Source: Parerythrobacter_A sp963761775
GTDB lineage: Bacteria > Pseudomonadota > Alphaproteobacteria > Sphingomonadales > Sphingomonadaceae
NCBI GenBank assembly: GCA_963761775.1
Contig: CAVXIF010000012.1
Location: 1 to 64,000, forward strand
Direction: 5' to 3'
Length of the DNA: 64,000 nt
Part shown: positions 37,203 to 45,863 of the stretch, one piece after another
Position numbering within the stretch: position 1 is the first letter of the stretch
Layout: each line of letters starts with the position of its first letter
Program-made: the position numbers and the translations under genes
Notes under the pieces: generated by a model
Databases searched by the model: none
Seen by the model: only the letters and a program-made list of their open reading frames with translations
What the model was told of the DNA's origin: nothing

Positions 37203-38244
37203 ATGGCCCGCAAACCCTCCCGCGCCGACCGCGCTCTCCGCCCGCTGCCGATACGCCGTCGCGAGATGCGCCGGCGCGCAGATCGACATGACATTCGAGG
37301 ACCAGTCGCTGCTGGTGCCGCTGTTCGGCCAGTTCGACGCCAATCTGGTGCAGGTCGAAAACCGGCTCGGCGTGTTCATCTCCGCCCGCGGCGACAAGCT
37401 GCATATCGAAGGGCCGGAGGACGCCGTTGGCCGCGCGCGCGATGTGCTGCAGGAAATGTACGACCAGCTGGCGCAGGGGCAGGATCTGGACACCGGCGCG
37501 ATCGAAGCGCTGATCGCCATGTCCAACGAACCGACGCTGGAAGGCATCGTCAACGCCCGGGGGAACGGTCGCTCCGACACCCCGCCGATCATGATCCGCA
37601 CGCGGCGCAAGACCATCGTCCCGCGCAGCGCGATGCAGGCGACTACATGCGCCAGCTTGTCGCGCGAGGACGTTATCTTCGCGCTCGGTCCGGCGGGCAC
37701 CGGCAAGACCTATGTCGCGGTGGCGCAGGCGGTCAGCCAGCTGATCACCGGCAGCGTGCAGCGCCTGATCCTGTCGCGCCCCGCGGTGGAGGCGGGCGAG
37801 AAGCTGGGCTTCCTGCCCGGCGACATGAAGGAGAAGGTCGATCCCTATCTGCGCCCGCTATACGACGCGCTGTACGACTGCATGCCGCCCGAACAGGTGG
37901 AACGCCGCATCGCCAGCGGCGAGATCGAGATCGCGCCCATCGCCTTCATGCGCGGCCGCACGCTGGCCGACAGCTTCGTCATCCTGGACGAGGCGCAGAA
38001 CACCACGCGCGAACAGATGAAGATGTTCCTCACCCGCTTCGGCGAAGGCAGCCGCATGGTCGTGTGCGGCGACCCGCGCCAGGTCGATATCCCCGGCGGC
38101 GACCGGATGAGCGGCCTCGCCGACGCGGTCGGACGGCTGGAGGACGTGGAAGGCATCGGCACCACCCGCTTCACCGTCGCGGACGTGGTGCGCCATCCGA
38201 TCGTGGGGCGAATCGTCGAGGCTTACGAGGGCGAGGGTGCTTGA
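37203..38244 (+). pseudogene. phoH: PhoH-like ATPase, indels near the start and a compensating pair
   Basis: The main frame (37288 on) holds FEDQSLLVPLFGQFDANLVQ, a KH-like N-terminal part, Walker A GPAGTGKTY, RPAVEAGEKLGFLPGDM and Walker B VILDEAQN, all standard for PhoH/YbeZ. The likely start is ATG 37203 (MARKPSRADR), one frame over. At 37630-37665 the protein reads ATTCASLSRED where the neighbouring frame has the family-like DYMRQLVAR, implying two compensating indels. PhoH proteins act with YbeY in RNA processing; ybeY follows here. Confidence 0.88.
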
Positions 38245-38315
38245 CGGGTGGAGAGGGGCGGGGCCCCGCCTGCGCGGGGTGACATAGTGTTCAGAACCTG
38301 CCCCCACCCGTCAAG
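38240..38315. repeat. Long inverted repeat spanning the phoH stop (REP-like)
   Basis: CTTGACGGGTGG (38240-38251) and CCACCCGTCAAG (38304-38315) are perfect 12-base inverted arms. Inside and just outside lie GGGGCCCCGCCTGCGCGGGG and GCGAAGGCGGGGGCCCCGC, a second imperfect inverted pair. The arms overlap the phoH stop codon. No T run follows. The GCCTGCGCGGG text resembles dispersed palindromic repeats of sphingomonads. Confidence 0.6.
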
Positions 38316-38530
38316 TCCGCGAAGGCGGGGGCCCCGCTACCCTCCTCCGCAAACCGCCAGCACTTTCCTACACCACCTCCCCGCCCTATCATCCGGACCA
38401 TGAGAAACGGCGCGCCACCACCTTCCCAATCGCTAACCATCGCACCCCCTACGCGCGCCCCGAAAAACCTTGCCCCTGGACAGTGTAACACCCGGTCCAT
38501 GTCTCCTTCTCCTGTGACATACAGGCGGCG

Positions 38531-39050
38531 ATGATGGACCTCGATATCGACATCCAGGGCTGGCCTGACCGGACCACCGTAGCGAGACATGGACTGCCCT
38601 TGCCGACCAATGCGCCGCCGCTGCCAGCGCCGTCGAGCCGCTACTGGCAAACACACGTCTGTCGGCCAGCGTGCTGTTTACGTCCGACGCGCAGGTCCAC
38701 GCGCTGAACCGCGAATGGCGGGGCAAGGACCGGGCCACCAATGTGCTGTCCTTCCCGATGCTGACCGCGCTGACCTGCGCGCGCTTGCCGCAGACGGTCC
38801 GCCCGAGCTGCTTGGCGATATCGCGCTGGCCTACGAGACCTGTGCGCGCGAGGCGGAGGAGAAGGGCATTGCGCTCGCCGACCATGCCGCTCACCTGCTG
38901 ATCCACGGCTTGCTCCATCTTGCGGGGTACGACCACGTAGATAGCGACGCGCAGGCTTCCGCGATGGAGGCGCTGGAGATAAAGGCGCTTGCACAGCTTG
39001 GCCTTGCGGACCCATATACCGGCCACAACCACCACGAGGATGCACAGTAA
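38531..39050 (+). pseudogene. ybeY: Endoribonuclease / rRNA maturation factor YbeY, two frameshifts
   Basis: The C-terminal metal motif HGLLHLAGYDH identifies the family; YbeY trims 16S rRNA and takes part in ribosome quality control. The start is ATG 38531 (MMDLDIDIQGWPD). Frames change near 38580 (to LANTRLSASVLFTSDAQVHA and WRGKDRATNVLSFPM) and near 38765 (to ADLRALAADGPPELLGDIAL). The rebuilt protein is about 173 residues. It lies between phoH and corC, as in most proteobacteria. Confidence 0.88.
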
Positions 39051-39055
39051 GGGCC

Positions 39056-39985
39056 ATGCCCGATAGCGACACGAATACCGGTTCCGGCGCGGGAGAAGCG
39101 GAGAGTAGCGGCGGCCTGTTGGGGGCCGTGCGCCGCTTGTTCGACCCCGCGCGCGATCGCAGCTTGCGCGCGCAGCTGGAGGAAGCCATCGACGAGCACG
39201 AGGGCGAAAACCCCGATGCGGGGGAAACGCCATCGGACACTGGCGACCTGTCCGGCGTCGAACGCCAGATGCTGCGCAACCTGCTGCATTTCAGCGAACA
39301 CGACGCGGACGATGTGGCGATCCCGCGCGGCGAGATCATCGCGGTCGAGGCGACCATCGGCTGGGCCGAACTGGTCGCCAGCTTTTCGGAAAACGGCCAT
39401 TCGCGGATGCCGGTCTATCGCGACCAGCTGGACGATGTGATCGGCATGATCCACCTCAAGGACGTGTTCCCCTTCCTCGCCGACGGCACCCCGCCCCCTG
39501 CCGACTGGACCACGCTGATGCGCCAGCCGCTCTATGTGCCGCAGGCACGCGGGGCGCTGGATGTGCTGGCCGACATGCGGACGCACCGCACGCATCTCGC
39601 CATCGTGGTCGACGAGTTTTCCGGCACCGATGGCATCATCACCATCGAGGACCTGGTCGAGGAAATCGTCGGCGATATCGAGGACGAGCACGACGAAACC
39701 CCCGAAGAACTGATCAGCCCCATCGGCGAAGGCATGTGGGACTGCGACGCGCGCGCCGAGCTGGACGACGTGGCGGAGCGGATCGACCCCGCACTGGGCG
39801 AAGTCGAGGAGTCGGTCGATACGCTGGGCGGGCTGGCCTTCGTCCTGGCCGAGCAGATCCCGCAAGTGGGTGCGGTTCTCGACCATCCCAGCGGCTGGCG
39901 CATCGAAGTGACCGACGCGGACCAAACCAGAGTGCGCCGCCTGCGCCTTCACGCGCCCGAGCAAGCGAAAGAGGGCGCGATATAG
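39056..39985 (+). CDS. CorC/HlyC-family CBS-domain protein
   Basis: 309 residues, intact. An acidic N-terminal part (DEHEGENPDAGETPSDTG) precedes HDADDVAIPRGEIIAVE, two CBS domains (SRMPVYRDQLDDVIGMIHLK and LAIVVDEFSGTDGIITIEDL) and a CorC_HlyC C-terminal domain (LGGLAFVLAEQIPQVGAVLD). Family members are linked to magnesium/cobalt efflux and sense adenine nucleotides. It is the last gene of the miaB-phoH-ybeY-corC block. The apolipoprotein N-acyltransferase gene lnt, often next, is not here. Confidence 0.9.
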   Translation: MPDSDTNTGSGAGEAESSGGLLGAVRRLFDPARDRSLRAQLEEAIDEHEGENPDAGETPSDTGDLSGVERQMLRNLLHFSEHDADDVAIPRGEIIAVEATIGWAELVASFSENGHSRMPVYRDQLDDVIGMIHLKDVFPFLADGTPPPADWTTLMRQPLYVPQARGALDVLADMRTHRTHLAIVVDEFSGTDGIITIEDLVEEIVGDIEDEHDETPEELISPIGEGMWDCDARAELDDVAERIDPALGEVEESVDTLGGLAFVLAEQIPQVGAVLDHPSGWRIEVTDADQTRVRRLRLHAPEQAKEGAI

Positions 39986-40080
39986 CGAAAGTTATTCTGC
40001 CGATATGCGCAACCGATCCGCGTTTAGTGCGTTGAAGCTGAAAGAAAACGGCACGAACGAACACAAGACAGGGGCAGGCA

Positions 40081-40965
40081 ATGGCAACTCGGCGACTTCC
40101 GCCTTTACGCGCACTGGAAGCATTCATGCGGACCGTGCGGCTGGGTTCCGCCCGCGCCGCGGCGGAGGAGCTGGGGCTCAGCCCGTCCGCGCTGTCGCGC
40201 CGGATCGCCAATCTGGAAGAATTCACCGGCAAAAAGCTGTTCACCCGCGCTAGGCAGGCGATGGCGCTGACCGACGAGGGGCAGGCCTTTCACGATGCCG
40301 TTGCCCCGCATCTGGAGGCGCTGGCGACGGCCATCGAAAGCCAGTCAGAGAACCTGTCGCTGCTGCGCCTGCATCTGGGCGTTTTGCCGGTGTTCGGCAG
40401 CACACGGCTGTTCCCCAAGCTGGGCGAATTGCGCAAGCGGCATCCGCTGCTGCATATCGATATCGACACCGGCCCGCATCTGGAGGACCGCGTCGGTGAT
40501 ACGCTGGATGCCGCCATCATCCTGTCGCGTGGACCGGCCCCCGGCGTCCATGCGGTGCGGCTGGATCATAACATGGTCCATGCCATTGCCAGCCGCGAGA
40601 TCGTGGAGGCGCTGGGCGATACGCCGGACCTCGACTTGCTGGGCAAGCAGACGTTCCTGGTTCACAACGAACTGCCGGAAAGTTTCGTGACCTGGAAACG
40701 CGAACTGGGCATTTCCGAACTGGAACCGGCGGCGGTGGACCAGATCGATTCAGGACAGTTGATGCTGGAGGCCGCCGCGCAGGGGCTCGGCATCGCCATC
40801 ATGCATGACGACCACATGAAACGCGCCGCCGACAAACGGCTGGCGACGGTCTACGATACGGCGGTGGAAAGCCCCTACAGCTACTGGTTCGTGTGCAAGC
40901 CGATGGCGCTGGAAACGCGCCCCGTGCGCCTGTTCCACGACTGGCTGATCAACGCCGACCTCTAG
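40081..40965 (+). CDS. LysR-family transcriptional regulator (GcvA-like)
   Basis: 294 residues. The N-terminal winged helix reads LPPLRALEAFMRTVRLGSAR and LGLSPSALSRRIANLEEFTG, typical of the GcvA/AmpR branch. The effector domain follows from about residue 90 (LRLHLGVLPVFGSTRLFPKL). The stop overlaps the stop of the convergent lipase gene by three bases. No divergent target gene is adjacent, so its regulon is unknown. Confidence 0.88.
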   Translation: MATRRLPPLRALEAFMRTVRLGSARAAAEELGLSPSALSRRIANLEEFTGKKLFTRARQAMALTDEGQAFHDAVAPHLEALATAIESQSENLSLLRLHLGVLPVFGSTRLFPKLGELRKRHPLLHIDIDTGPHLEDRVGDTLDAAIILSRGPAPGVHAVRLDHNMVHAIASREIVEALGDTPDLDLLGKQTFLVHNELPESFVTWKRELGISELEPAAVDQIDSGQLMLEAAAQGLGIAIMHDDHMKRAADKRLATVYDTAVESPYSYWFVCKPMALETRPVRLFHDWLINADL

Positions 40966-41879
40966 GGCTGTTCGACCATCGCGGCATGCGGACAAGGTTC
41001 GAGTGTAGTGTAGTCGCCCGGCGCGATGCGACCGGCGTGGGCCTTGTCGACAGGGCCGCATTCGACTTCCGGCTTGGCGATGAAATTGGCTGCCAGCAAT
41101 GCACCCGCCGCCACATCGTCATAGGCCGCGATCCACGCCAGGCAGTCACCCAGCTTGCGGATCGAATGCTTCGCCGTAGCGCCCGCCGACGGGTTGCAAT
41201 TTACCACTACGGTATTGGCAGCGGGCGGCGCGCTGTACCGGCGCAGCAACCGCAGGAACTCGCCCCGTTCGGCGAGCGCCAACCGCTGCGTATCGTTGGC
41301 CATCGGATCGCCCGCAAACAGCGGCGATGTGTTGAACACCACGGCGCGGACATCGGGATGGTCGATCGACATCTGCGTCGCCAGCGCCCCGCCCAGCGAA
41401 TGGCCGGTCGCCTCGATCCGGACGCCGGTATTGCCCTTGGCGTCCAGCGATGCCCGCTCCGCTGCATAGACCTTCGCCGACGCCTCGATCTGGTCGTCGC
41501 GCAAGGAACCGCGCACAATGTCGACGCGCGAGCCGAATTCGGTGCCGCGAAAGGCAATGACGCGGGCCAGCGGTGCGCCCGACCGGTTCGCATCTCTATA
41601 CCGGTCGAACACAGTATATGCGAGGCCGCTTTCGTCGTCGTCCGACACGCGCACCAGAGCGAACTGCGGCGGCAGGACCGCGTAATAGTCCTCATCCTCC
41701 GACCCGTAGGCATTGGCCGAAAGCATCGCATAGCCATAGCTGTCCACCGCCGCTTGCCGCACAAAACTGCACCAGCCGCCCGGTTCGGACCGGCATGGAC
41801 TGCGGCTTTGCGACAGGTCCGGATAAGGCGTGACGCAGCCGGCCAGCGCAAGCCCGGAGACGGCGGCCAGGACGCGCAT
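40962..41879 (-). CDS. Lipoprotein with class-3-lipase-like alpha/beta hydrolase domain
   Basis: 305 residues. The N-terminus MRVLAAVSGLALAGC is a lipoprotein signal with lipobox LALAGC. The hydrolase core has VIAFRGTEFGS and the nucleophile elbow ATGHSLGGALATQ (Ser in GHSLGG), as in fungal-type class 3 lipases. It probably acts at the outer membrane or in the periplasm. It is separated from the cyclophilin gene by seven bases and may be co-transcribed with it. Confidence 0.8.
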   Translation of the reverse strand: MRVLAAVSGLALAGCVTPYPDLSQSRSPCRSEPGGWCSFVRQAAVDSYGYAMLSANAYGSEDEDYYAVLPPQFALVRVSDDDESGLAYTVFDRYRDANRSGAPLARVIAFRGTEFGSRVDIVRGSLRDDQIEASAKVYAAERASLDAKGNTGVRIEATGHSLGGALATQMSIDHPDVRAVVFNTSPLFAGDPMANDTQRLALAERGEFLRLLRRYSAPPAANTVVVNCNPSAGATAKHSIRKLGDCLAWIAAYDDVAAGALLAANFIAKPEVECGPVDKAHAGRIAPGDYTTLEPCPHAAMVEQP

Positions 41880-41886
41880 TGCGAAG

Positions 41887-42351
41887 TTAGGCGACGCTGG
41901 CGGTTACGATCTTGCCGGGCTTCGCGGGCGGTTCACCCTTGGGCAGCGCGTCGACCAGCTCCATGCCGCTTTCGACCTGGCCCCACACCGTATATTGCCC
42001 ATCAAGGAAATGCGCATCGGCGAAGCAGATGAAGAACTGGCTGTTGGCGGTGTCCGGATCGTTGGTCCGCGCCATCGAACAGGTGCCCTTCACATGCGGT
42101 TCGGCGTTGAATTCAGCCTTCAGGTTCGGCTTGTCGCTGCCGCTCATGCCGGTGCCGGTCGGATCGCCGCCCTGCGCCATGAAGCCGGGGATCACGCGGT
42201 GAAACACCACGCCGTTGTAGAACCCCTCATTCGCCAGCTCGGTGATGCGGGCGACGTGATTGGGCGCGAGGTCGGGACGCAGCGCGATAACGACATCGCC
42301 CGTTTCGCCGGTTCCGGTGTCGAGCGAGAGGGTCAGCTTCTGTTGGGCCAT
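41887..42351 (-). CDS. Cyclophilin-type peptidyl-prolyl isomerase
   Basis: 154 residues from ATG 42351 (MAQQKLTLSLDTGTG). It has the cyclophilin core: VFHRVIPGFMAQGGDPTGTG (catalytic Arg and Phe), CSMARTNDPDTANSQFFICF and LDGQYTVWGQVESGM. No signal peptide is seen, so it is cytoplasmic PpiB-like. The frame extends upstream, but that text is not cyclophilin. Confidence 0.93.
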   Translation of the reverse strand: MAQQKLTLSLDTGTGETGDVVIALRPDLAPNHVARITELANEGFYNGVVFHRVIPGFMAQGGDPTGTGMSGSDKPNLKAEFNAEPHVKGTCSMARTNDPDTANSQFFICFADAHFLDGQYTVWGQVESGMELVDALPKGEPPAKPGKIVTASVA

Positions 42352-42454
42352 GATAGTTCGGTCTCCTGTAGGAATGTCGCGCACAGCTATACCGCGCGCG
42401 TCCGCCATGTCACCCCGTCTTGCTTTTCGCACCTCCGCGCCTAGAGCTTCCGGC

Positions 42455-43906
42455 ATGACGGATGCGCGCCATGATAACGGAGACACGATGCTGCGCGACG
42501 CCGTGTCGGTGGAGGATGCGCCTGCGCCCGACGACCGCATCGACGATGAACGGCTGGACACGGAGAACACGCTGAAGCCCGAATTCGTGCGCGCGGTGCG
42601 TGCCGCGCTGAACGACGGGATCGACGGCACCGTCTATGCGCTGGTCGAGCCGCTGCACCCCGCCGACATCGCCGATCTGGTCGAGCTGCTGGAGCGCGAC
42701 GAGCGGCTGCAACTGACCGCCGCCATCACCGACCTGATGAGTTCGGATGTGGTCGCCGAGCTGAACGACTTCGTGCGCGAAGACATGATGGAGGCGTTGC
42801 CCGCCGATGCGGTTGCGGCCATCGCGGAACAGCTGGAAACGGACGATGCGGTCCAGCTGATAGAAGACCTCGACGATGTGGACCAGATGGCCGTGCTGGC
42901 CGAACTGGACGAAGACGACCGCGTCGCCATCCAGAGCGCGCTGGCCTATCCGGAGGAGACCGCCGGTCGCCTGATGAGCCGCGATGCGGTGGCGGTACCC
43001 GAACACCTGACGGTCGGCGACCTGATCGATTACCTGCGCAAATCGGGCGACCTCGCCAACGATTTCTACGAGATATTCGTGGTCGATCACGCGCATCATC
43101 CCGTCGGCACGTGCCAGTTGAGCTGGGTGCTGCGCACGCCGCGCGCCATCGCGCTGTCCGACGTAATGAAGCGCGACCAGACGCTGATCCCGGTCGGTCT
43201 GGACCAGGAAGAAGTCGCGCTGATGTTCCAGAAATACGCGCTGATCAGCGCCGCCGTGGTGGACGAGGACGGGCGGCTGGTCGGGCAGATGACGGTGGAC
43301 GATATCGTCCACATCATTTCCGAAGAAGCGCAGGAAGACGCCATGCTGCTGTCCGGCGCGGGCGAAGGCGATATCAACGAACCGATCCGCGAGGCCTATG
43401 GCGCGCGCGTGCGGTGGCTGGTCGCCAATCTGGGCACCGCGCTCATCGCCAGCCTCATCATTGCGGCATTCGGCGCGGCGATCGAGCGATTGGTGGCGCT
43501 GGCTATCCTGATGCCCATCGTCGCCAGCATCGGCGGGAACGCAGGCACGCAGACGATGGCGGTGGCCGTGCGTGCCATCGCGATGAACCAGCTGACGCAG
43601 GCCAATACCGGTCGCATCCTGCTGCGCGAATTGCGGGTCGCGGTGCTGAATGGCGTGACCATCGCGGTGCTGGTTGGGCTGGCGACGGCGGCCTTCTTCA
43701 CCCCGATGCTGGGTGTCGTCATTGCAATTGCCATGCTTATCAACATCGTGGTGGCGGGGCTGGCTGGAGTGCTGGTGCCGGTAATTTTCGACCGGTTAAA
43801 GCAGGACCCCGCTGTCGCCAGTTCGGTGTTCGTTACGATGATAACGGACTCGATGGGCTTTTTCGCGTTCCTCGGCCTGGCGGTGGCCGCCGGACTGGCG
43901 GGCTGA
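42455..43906 (+). CDS. mgtE: Magnesium transporter MgtE
   Basis: 483 residues from ATG 42455. The MgtE N domain (HPADIADLVELLERDERLQL and LPADAVAAIAEQLETDDAVQ) is followed by two CBS domains (about residues 185-300). Five membrane segments from about residue 330 include the pore text MPIVASIGGNAGTQTMAVAV. The cytosolic domains gate the channel by intracellular Mg2+. A later ATG at 42488 is also possible. It is divergent from the cyclophilin gene. Confidence 0.93.
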   Translation: MTDARHDNGDTMLRDAVSVEDAPAPDDRIDDERLDTENTLKPEFVRAVRAALNDGIDGTVYALVEPLHPADIADLVELLERDERLQLTAAITDLMSSDVVAELNDFVREDMMEALPADAVAAIAEQLETDDAVQLIEDLDDVDQMAVLAELDEDDRVAIQSALAYPEETAGRLMSRDAVAVPEHLTVGDLIDYLRKSGDLANDFYEIFVVDHAHHPVGTCQLSWVLRTPRAIALSDVMKRDQTLIPVGLDQEEVALMFQKYALISAAVVDEDGRLVGQMTVDDIVHIISEEAQEDAMLLSGAGEGDINEPIREAYGARVRWLVANLGTALIASLIIAAFGAAIERLVALAILMPIVASIGGNAGTQTMAVAVRAIAMNQLTQANTGRILLRELRVAVLNGVTIAVLVGLATAAFFTPMLGVVIAIAMLINIVVAGLAGVLVPVIFDRLKQDPAVASSVFVTMITDSMGFFAFLGLAVAAGLAG

Positions 43907-43912
43907 GACGAA

Positions 43913-44308
43913 ATGCCGCTGTCCATCACCAAGATCGCCTATCGCAGCCAGAGCATCCACACCCTGCGCGCATGGGTCGAGGGACAGGCCGATGGCGCAG
44001 TGATGACGACCCGCTACCTGCCCAAGCGCCACGCGGAAATGGCAGGCGGTTCGCTATACTGGATACACGACCATGCCCTTGTGGCGCGCAGCCCGATCCG
44101 CGAGTTTCGCGAGTCCGCCGACGGACGCTGGAACATCATCCTCGAACCGCGCCTGATCCTCGTCGAAGCCCGCTACAAACGCGCGCATCAGGGCTGGCGC
44201 TATCTGGAGGAAAGCAAGGCTCCGCGAGACCTCGGCGAAGACGAGCAGACCGGCGACGTGCTGCCGGGCAAGCTGCATAACAAGCTGCGCAAGCTGGGGC
44301 TGGCCTGA
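43913..44308 (+). CDS. DUF1489 family protein
   Basis: 131 residues beginning PLSITKIAYRSQSIHTLRAW and containing TRYLPKRHAEMAGGSLYWI and LIEARYKRAHQGWRYLEE-like text. This is the alphaproteobacterial DUF1489 family, of unknown function and usually about 140 residues. It starts six bases after mgtE and is probably translated from the same message. Confidence 0.85.
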   Translation: MPLSITKIAYRSQSIHTLRAWVEGQADGAVMTTRYLPKRHAEMAGGSLYWIHDHALVARSPIREFRESADGRWNIILEPRLILVEARYKRAHQGWRYLEESKAPRDLGEDEQTGDVLPGKLHNKLRKLGLA

Positions 44309-44310
44309 AT

Positions 44311-44988
44311 TCAGGCGGTCTTGTGTGCGACGCGGCGCAGGACGTTGACGTATGTATCTCGGCCCTGCGCACCAGGCACCAGAAACTTGCCGCCAACAAC
44401 GATTGCCGGAACGCCGGTAATGTTCGCTTCGCGCGCGGCAGCCTGTTCGGCGCGGACCTTCGCTCGCAGGGTTTCGTCGTCGAGCGCGGCGGCAGCGGCG
44501 CTACTGCCGAAGCCTAGCCTATCGGCCAGCGCCAGCAGCACCGCGCGCCGTCCGATCTCTTCGCGCCGGTGAAAATGCGCGGCGAACAGTTCCAGTTTCA
44601 GTTCGGTCTGTCGCGCCGCGCCATGCGCCTCCAAAGCCCACGCCAGCAGGACATGCGCGTCGAACGTGTTCCACATCATTGCGGGGGGTGCGGGGTCCGG
44701 GCCGGTGTAATCCAGCGACACGCCTGCATCGCGCGCCGCTGCTGCCATCTGACCCTGCACCGTTTTCGCATCGGCAACCGACCGCCCGTATTTCTTCGCA
44801 ATATGCGCCGTGCGTTCTTCGCCTTCGGGCGGCATGTCGGGGTTCAACTCGAACGGCAGCCAGCGGATATCGGCAGCAATTTCACCGTCCAGCTCGACAA
44901 GCGCCTGTTGCAGCTGGCCCCAGCCGACAAGGCACCACGGGCACATGATGTCTGACCAGATCGCGATGTCGAGCGTGCGCGCCGTCAT
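44311..44988 (-). CDS. DsbA-family oxidoreductase (FrnE-like)
   Basis: 225 residues from ATG 44988. It has a thioredoxin-fold active site IWSDIMCPWCLVG (C16-C19), FELNPDMPPEGEERTAHI, and GVPAIVVGGKFLVPGAQ near the end (cis-proline loop). This matches the cytoplasmic FrnE-type branch of DsbA proteins, linked to oxidative stress tolerance. There is no signal peptide. Its start overlaps the nudC stop by four bases. Confidence 0.85.
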   Translation of the reverse strand: MTARTLDIAIWSDIMCPWCLVGWGQLQQALVELDGEIAADIRWLPFELNPDMPPEGEERTAHIAKKYGRSVADAKTVQGQMAAAARDAGVSLDYTGPDPAPPAMMWNTFDAHVLLAWALEAHGAARQTELKLELFAAHFHRREEIGRRAVLLALADRLGFGSSAAAAALDDETLRAKVRAEQAAAREANITGVPAIVVGGKFLVPGAQGRDTYVNVLRRVAHKTA

Positions 44989-45860
44989 GCGAGTGGTCTT
45001 CGGGCCAGCCACCAGCGGATCAGGTGCGAGGCGATGGCCTGCTTCGGCGGCATGGTCAGGGGGGCATCCGCTTCGCCATCGGCAGCCGCCTGTATCTCGG
45101 CGCGCGTGAACCAGCGCGCATCGGCCAGTTCGGTTTCGTCCAGCACGATGTCGCGCCCTTCGCCAAACGAATGACAGCCCATCATCAACTGCGAGGGGAA
45201 CGGCCACGGTTGGCTGGCGATATAGCGCACGTCGCGCGCCACGACGCCCGTTTCCTCCAGCACCTCGCGCGCAACCGCTTCCTCGATGCTTTCTCCGGGC
45301 TCCACGAAGCCCGCCAGCGCCGAATACGCCCGTTCCGGCCATCCCTTGCCGCGACCAAGCAATAGCTCGCCTTCGTTCTCGACCAGCATGATGGTGACAG
45401 GGTCGGTGCGCGGAAAATGGCTTGCGCCGCATTGCGTGCAATTGCGCTGCCAGCCGCCCTTGGCCAACACGGTCGCGCCACCGCAATTCGCGCAGTGGCG
45501 GTGGCGGGCATGCCAGTCGACCAGGCTGCGTGCGCCGCCATACAGTGCAAGGTCGTCGGCAGGCAGCGTCGCCATCAGCGACCACAGCGCCGGGTTCGCC
45601 ATCCGCGGGCTGGCATCGCCCCGTTCGGGAACGGCGGCAAAGCAGGGCTTCTCGCCATCGAGGCCGAGGAACACCAGCTCCGCATCCTGCGCCGCATCGG
45701 CCAGCGTGCCCCAAGCGAGCCGCGCTTCGGCATCGAGCGAAGGCAACAGCCCGTCCAGCAACAGCAAACGCGCCCGCCATGTCATCAGACCGGCCAGCGC
45801 TTCGGGATCGGCACGCAGATTGTCGGCGCGGTCCAGCCGCGATCCGGTAAATGCCAGCAA
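44985..45860 (-). CDS. nudC: NADH pyrophosphatase / RNA de-NADding Nudix hydrolase
   Basis: 291 residues. A zinc ribbon (HCANCGG and CTQCGASHFPRTDP) precedes the Nudix box GFVEPGESIEEAVAREVLEE, and the NudC marker SQPWPFPSQLMMG follows. NudC hydrolyses NAD(H) and removes NAD caps from RNA. It is co-transcribed with the FrnE-like gene downstream. Confidence 0.92.
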   Translation of the reverse strand: MLAFTGSRLDRADNLRADPEALAGLMTWRARLLLLDGLLPSLDAEARLAWGTLADAAQDAELVFLGLDGEKPCFAAVPERGDASPRMANPALWSLMATLPADDLALYGGARSLVDWHARHRHCANCGGATVLAKGGWQRNCTQCGASHFPRTDPVTIMLVENEGELLLGRGKGWPERAYSALAGFVEPGESIEEAVAREVLEETGVVARDVRYIASQPWPFPSQLMMGCHSFGEGRDIVLDETELADARWFTRAEIQAAADGEADAPLTMPPKQAIASHLIRWWLARRPLA

Positions 45861-45863
45861 GGT

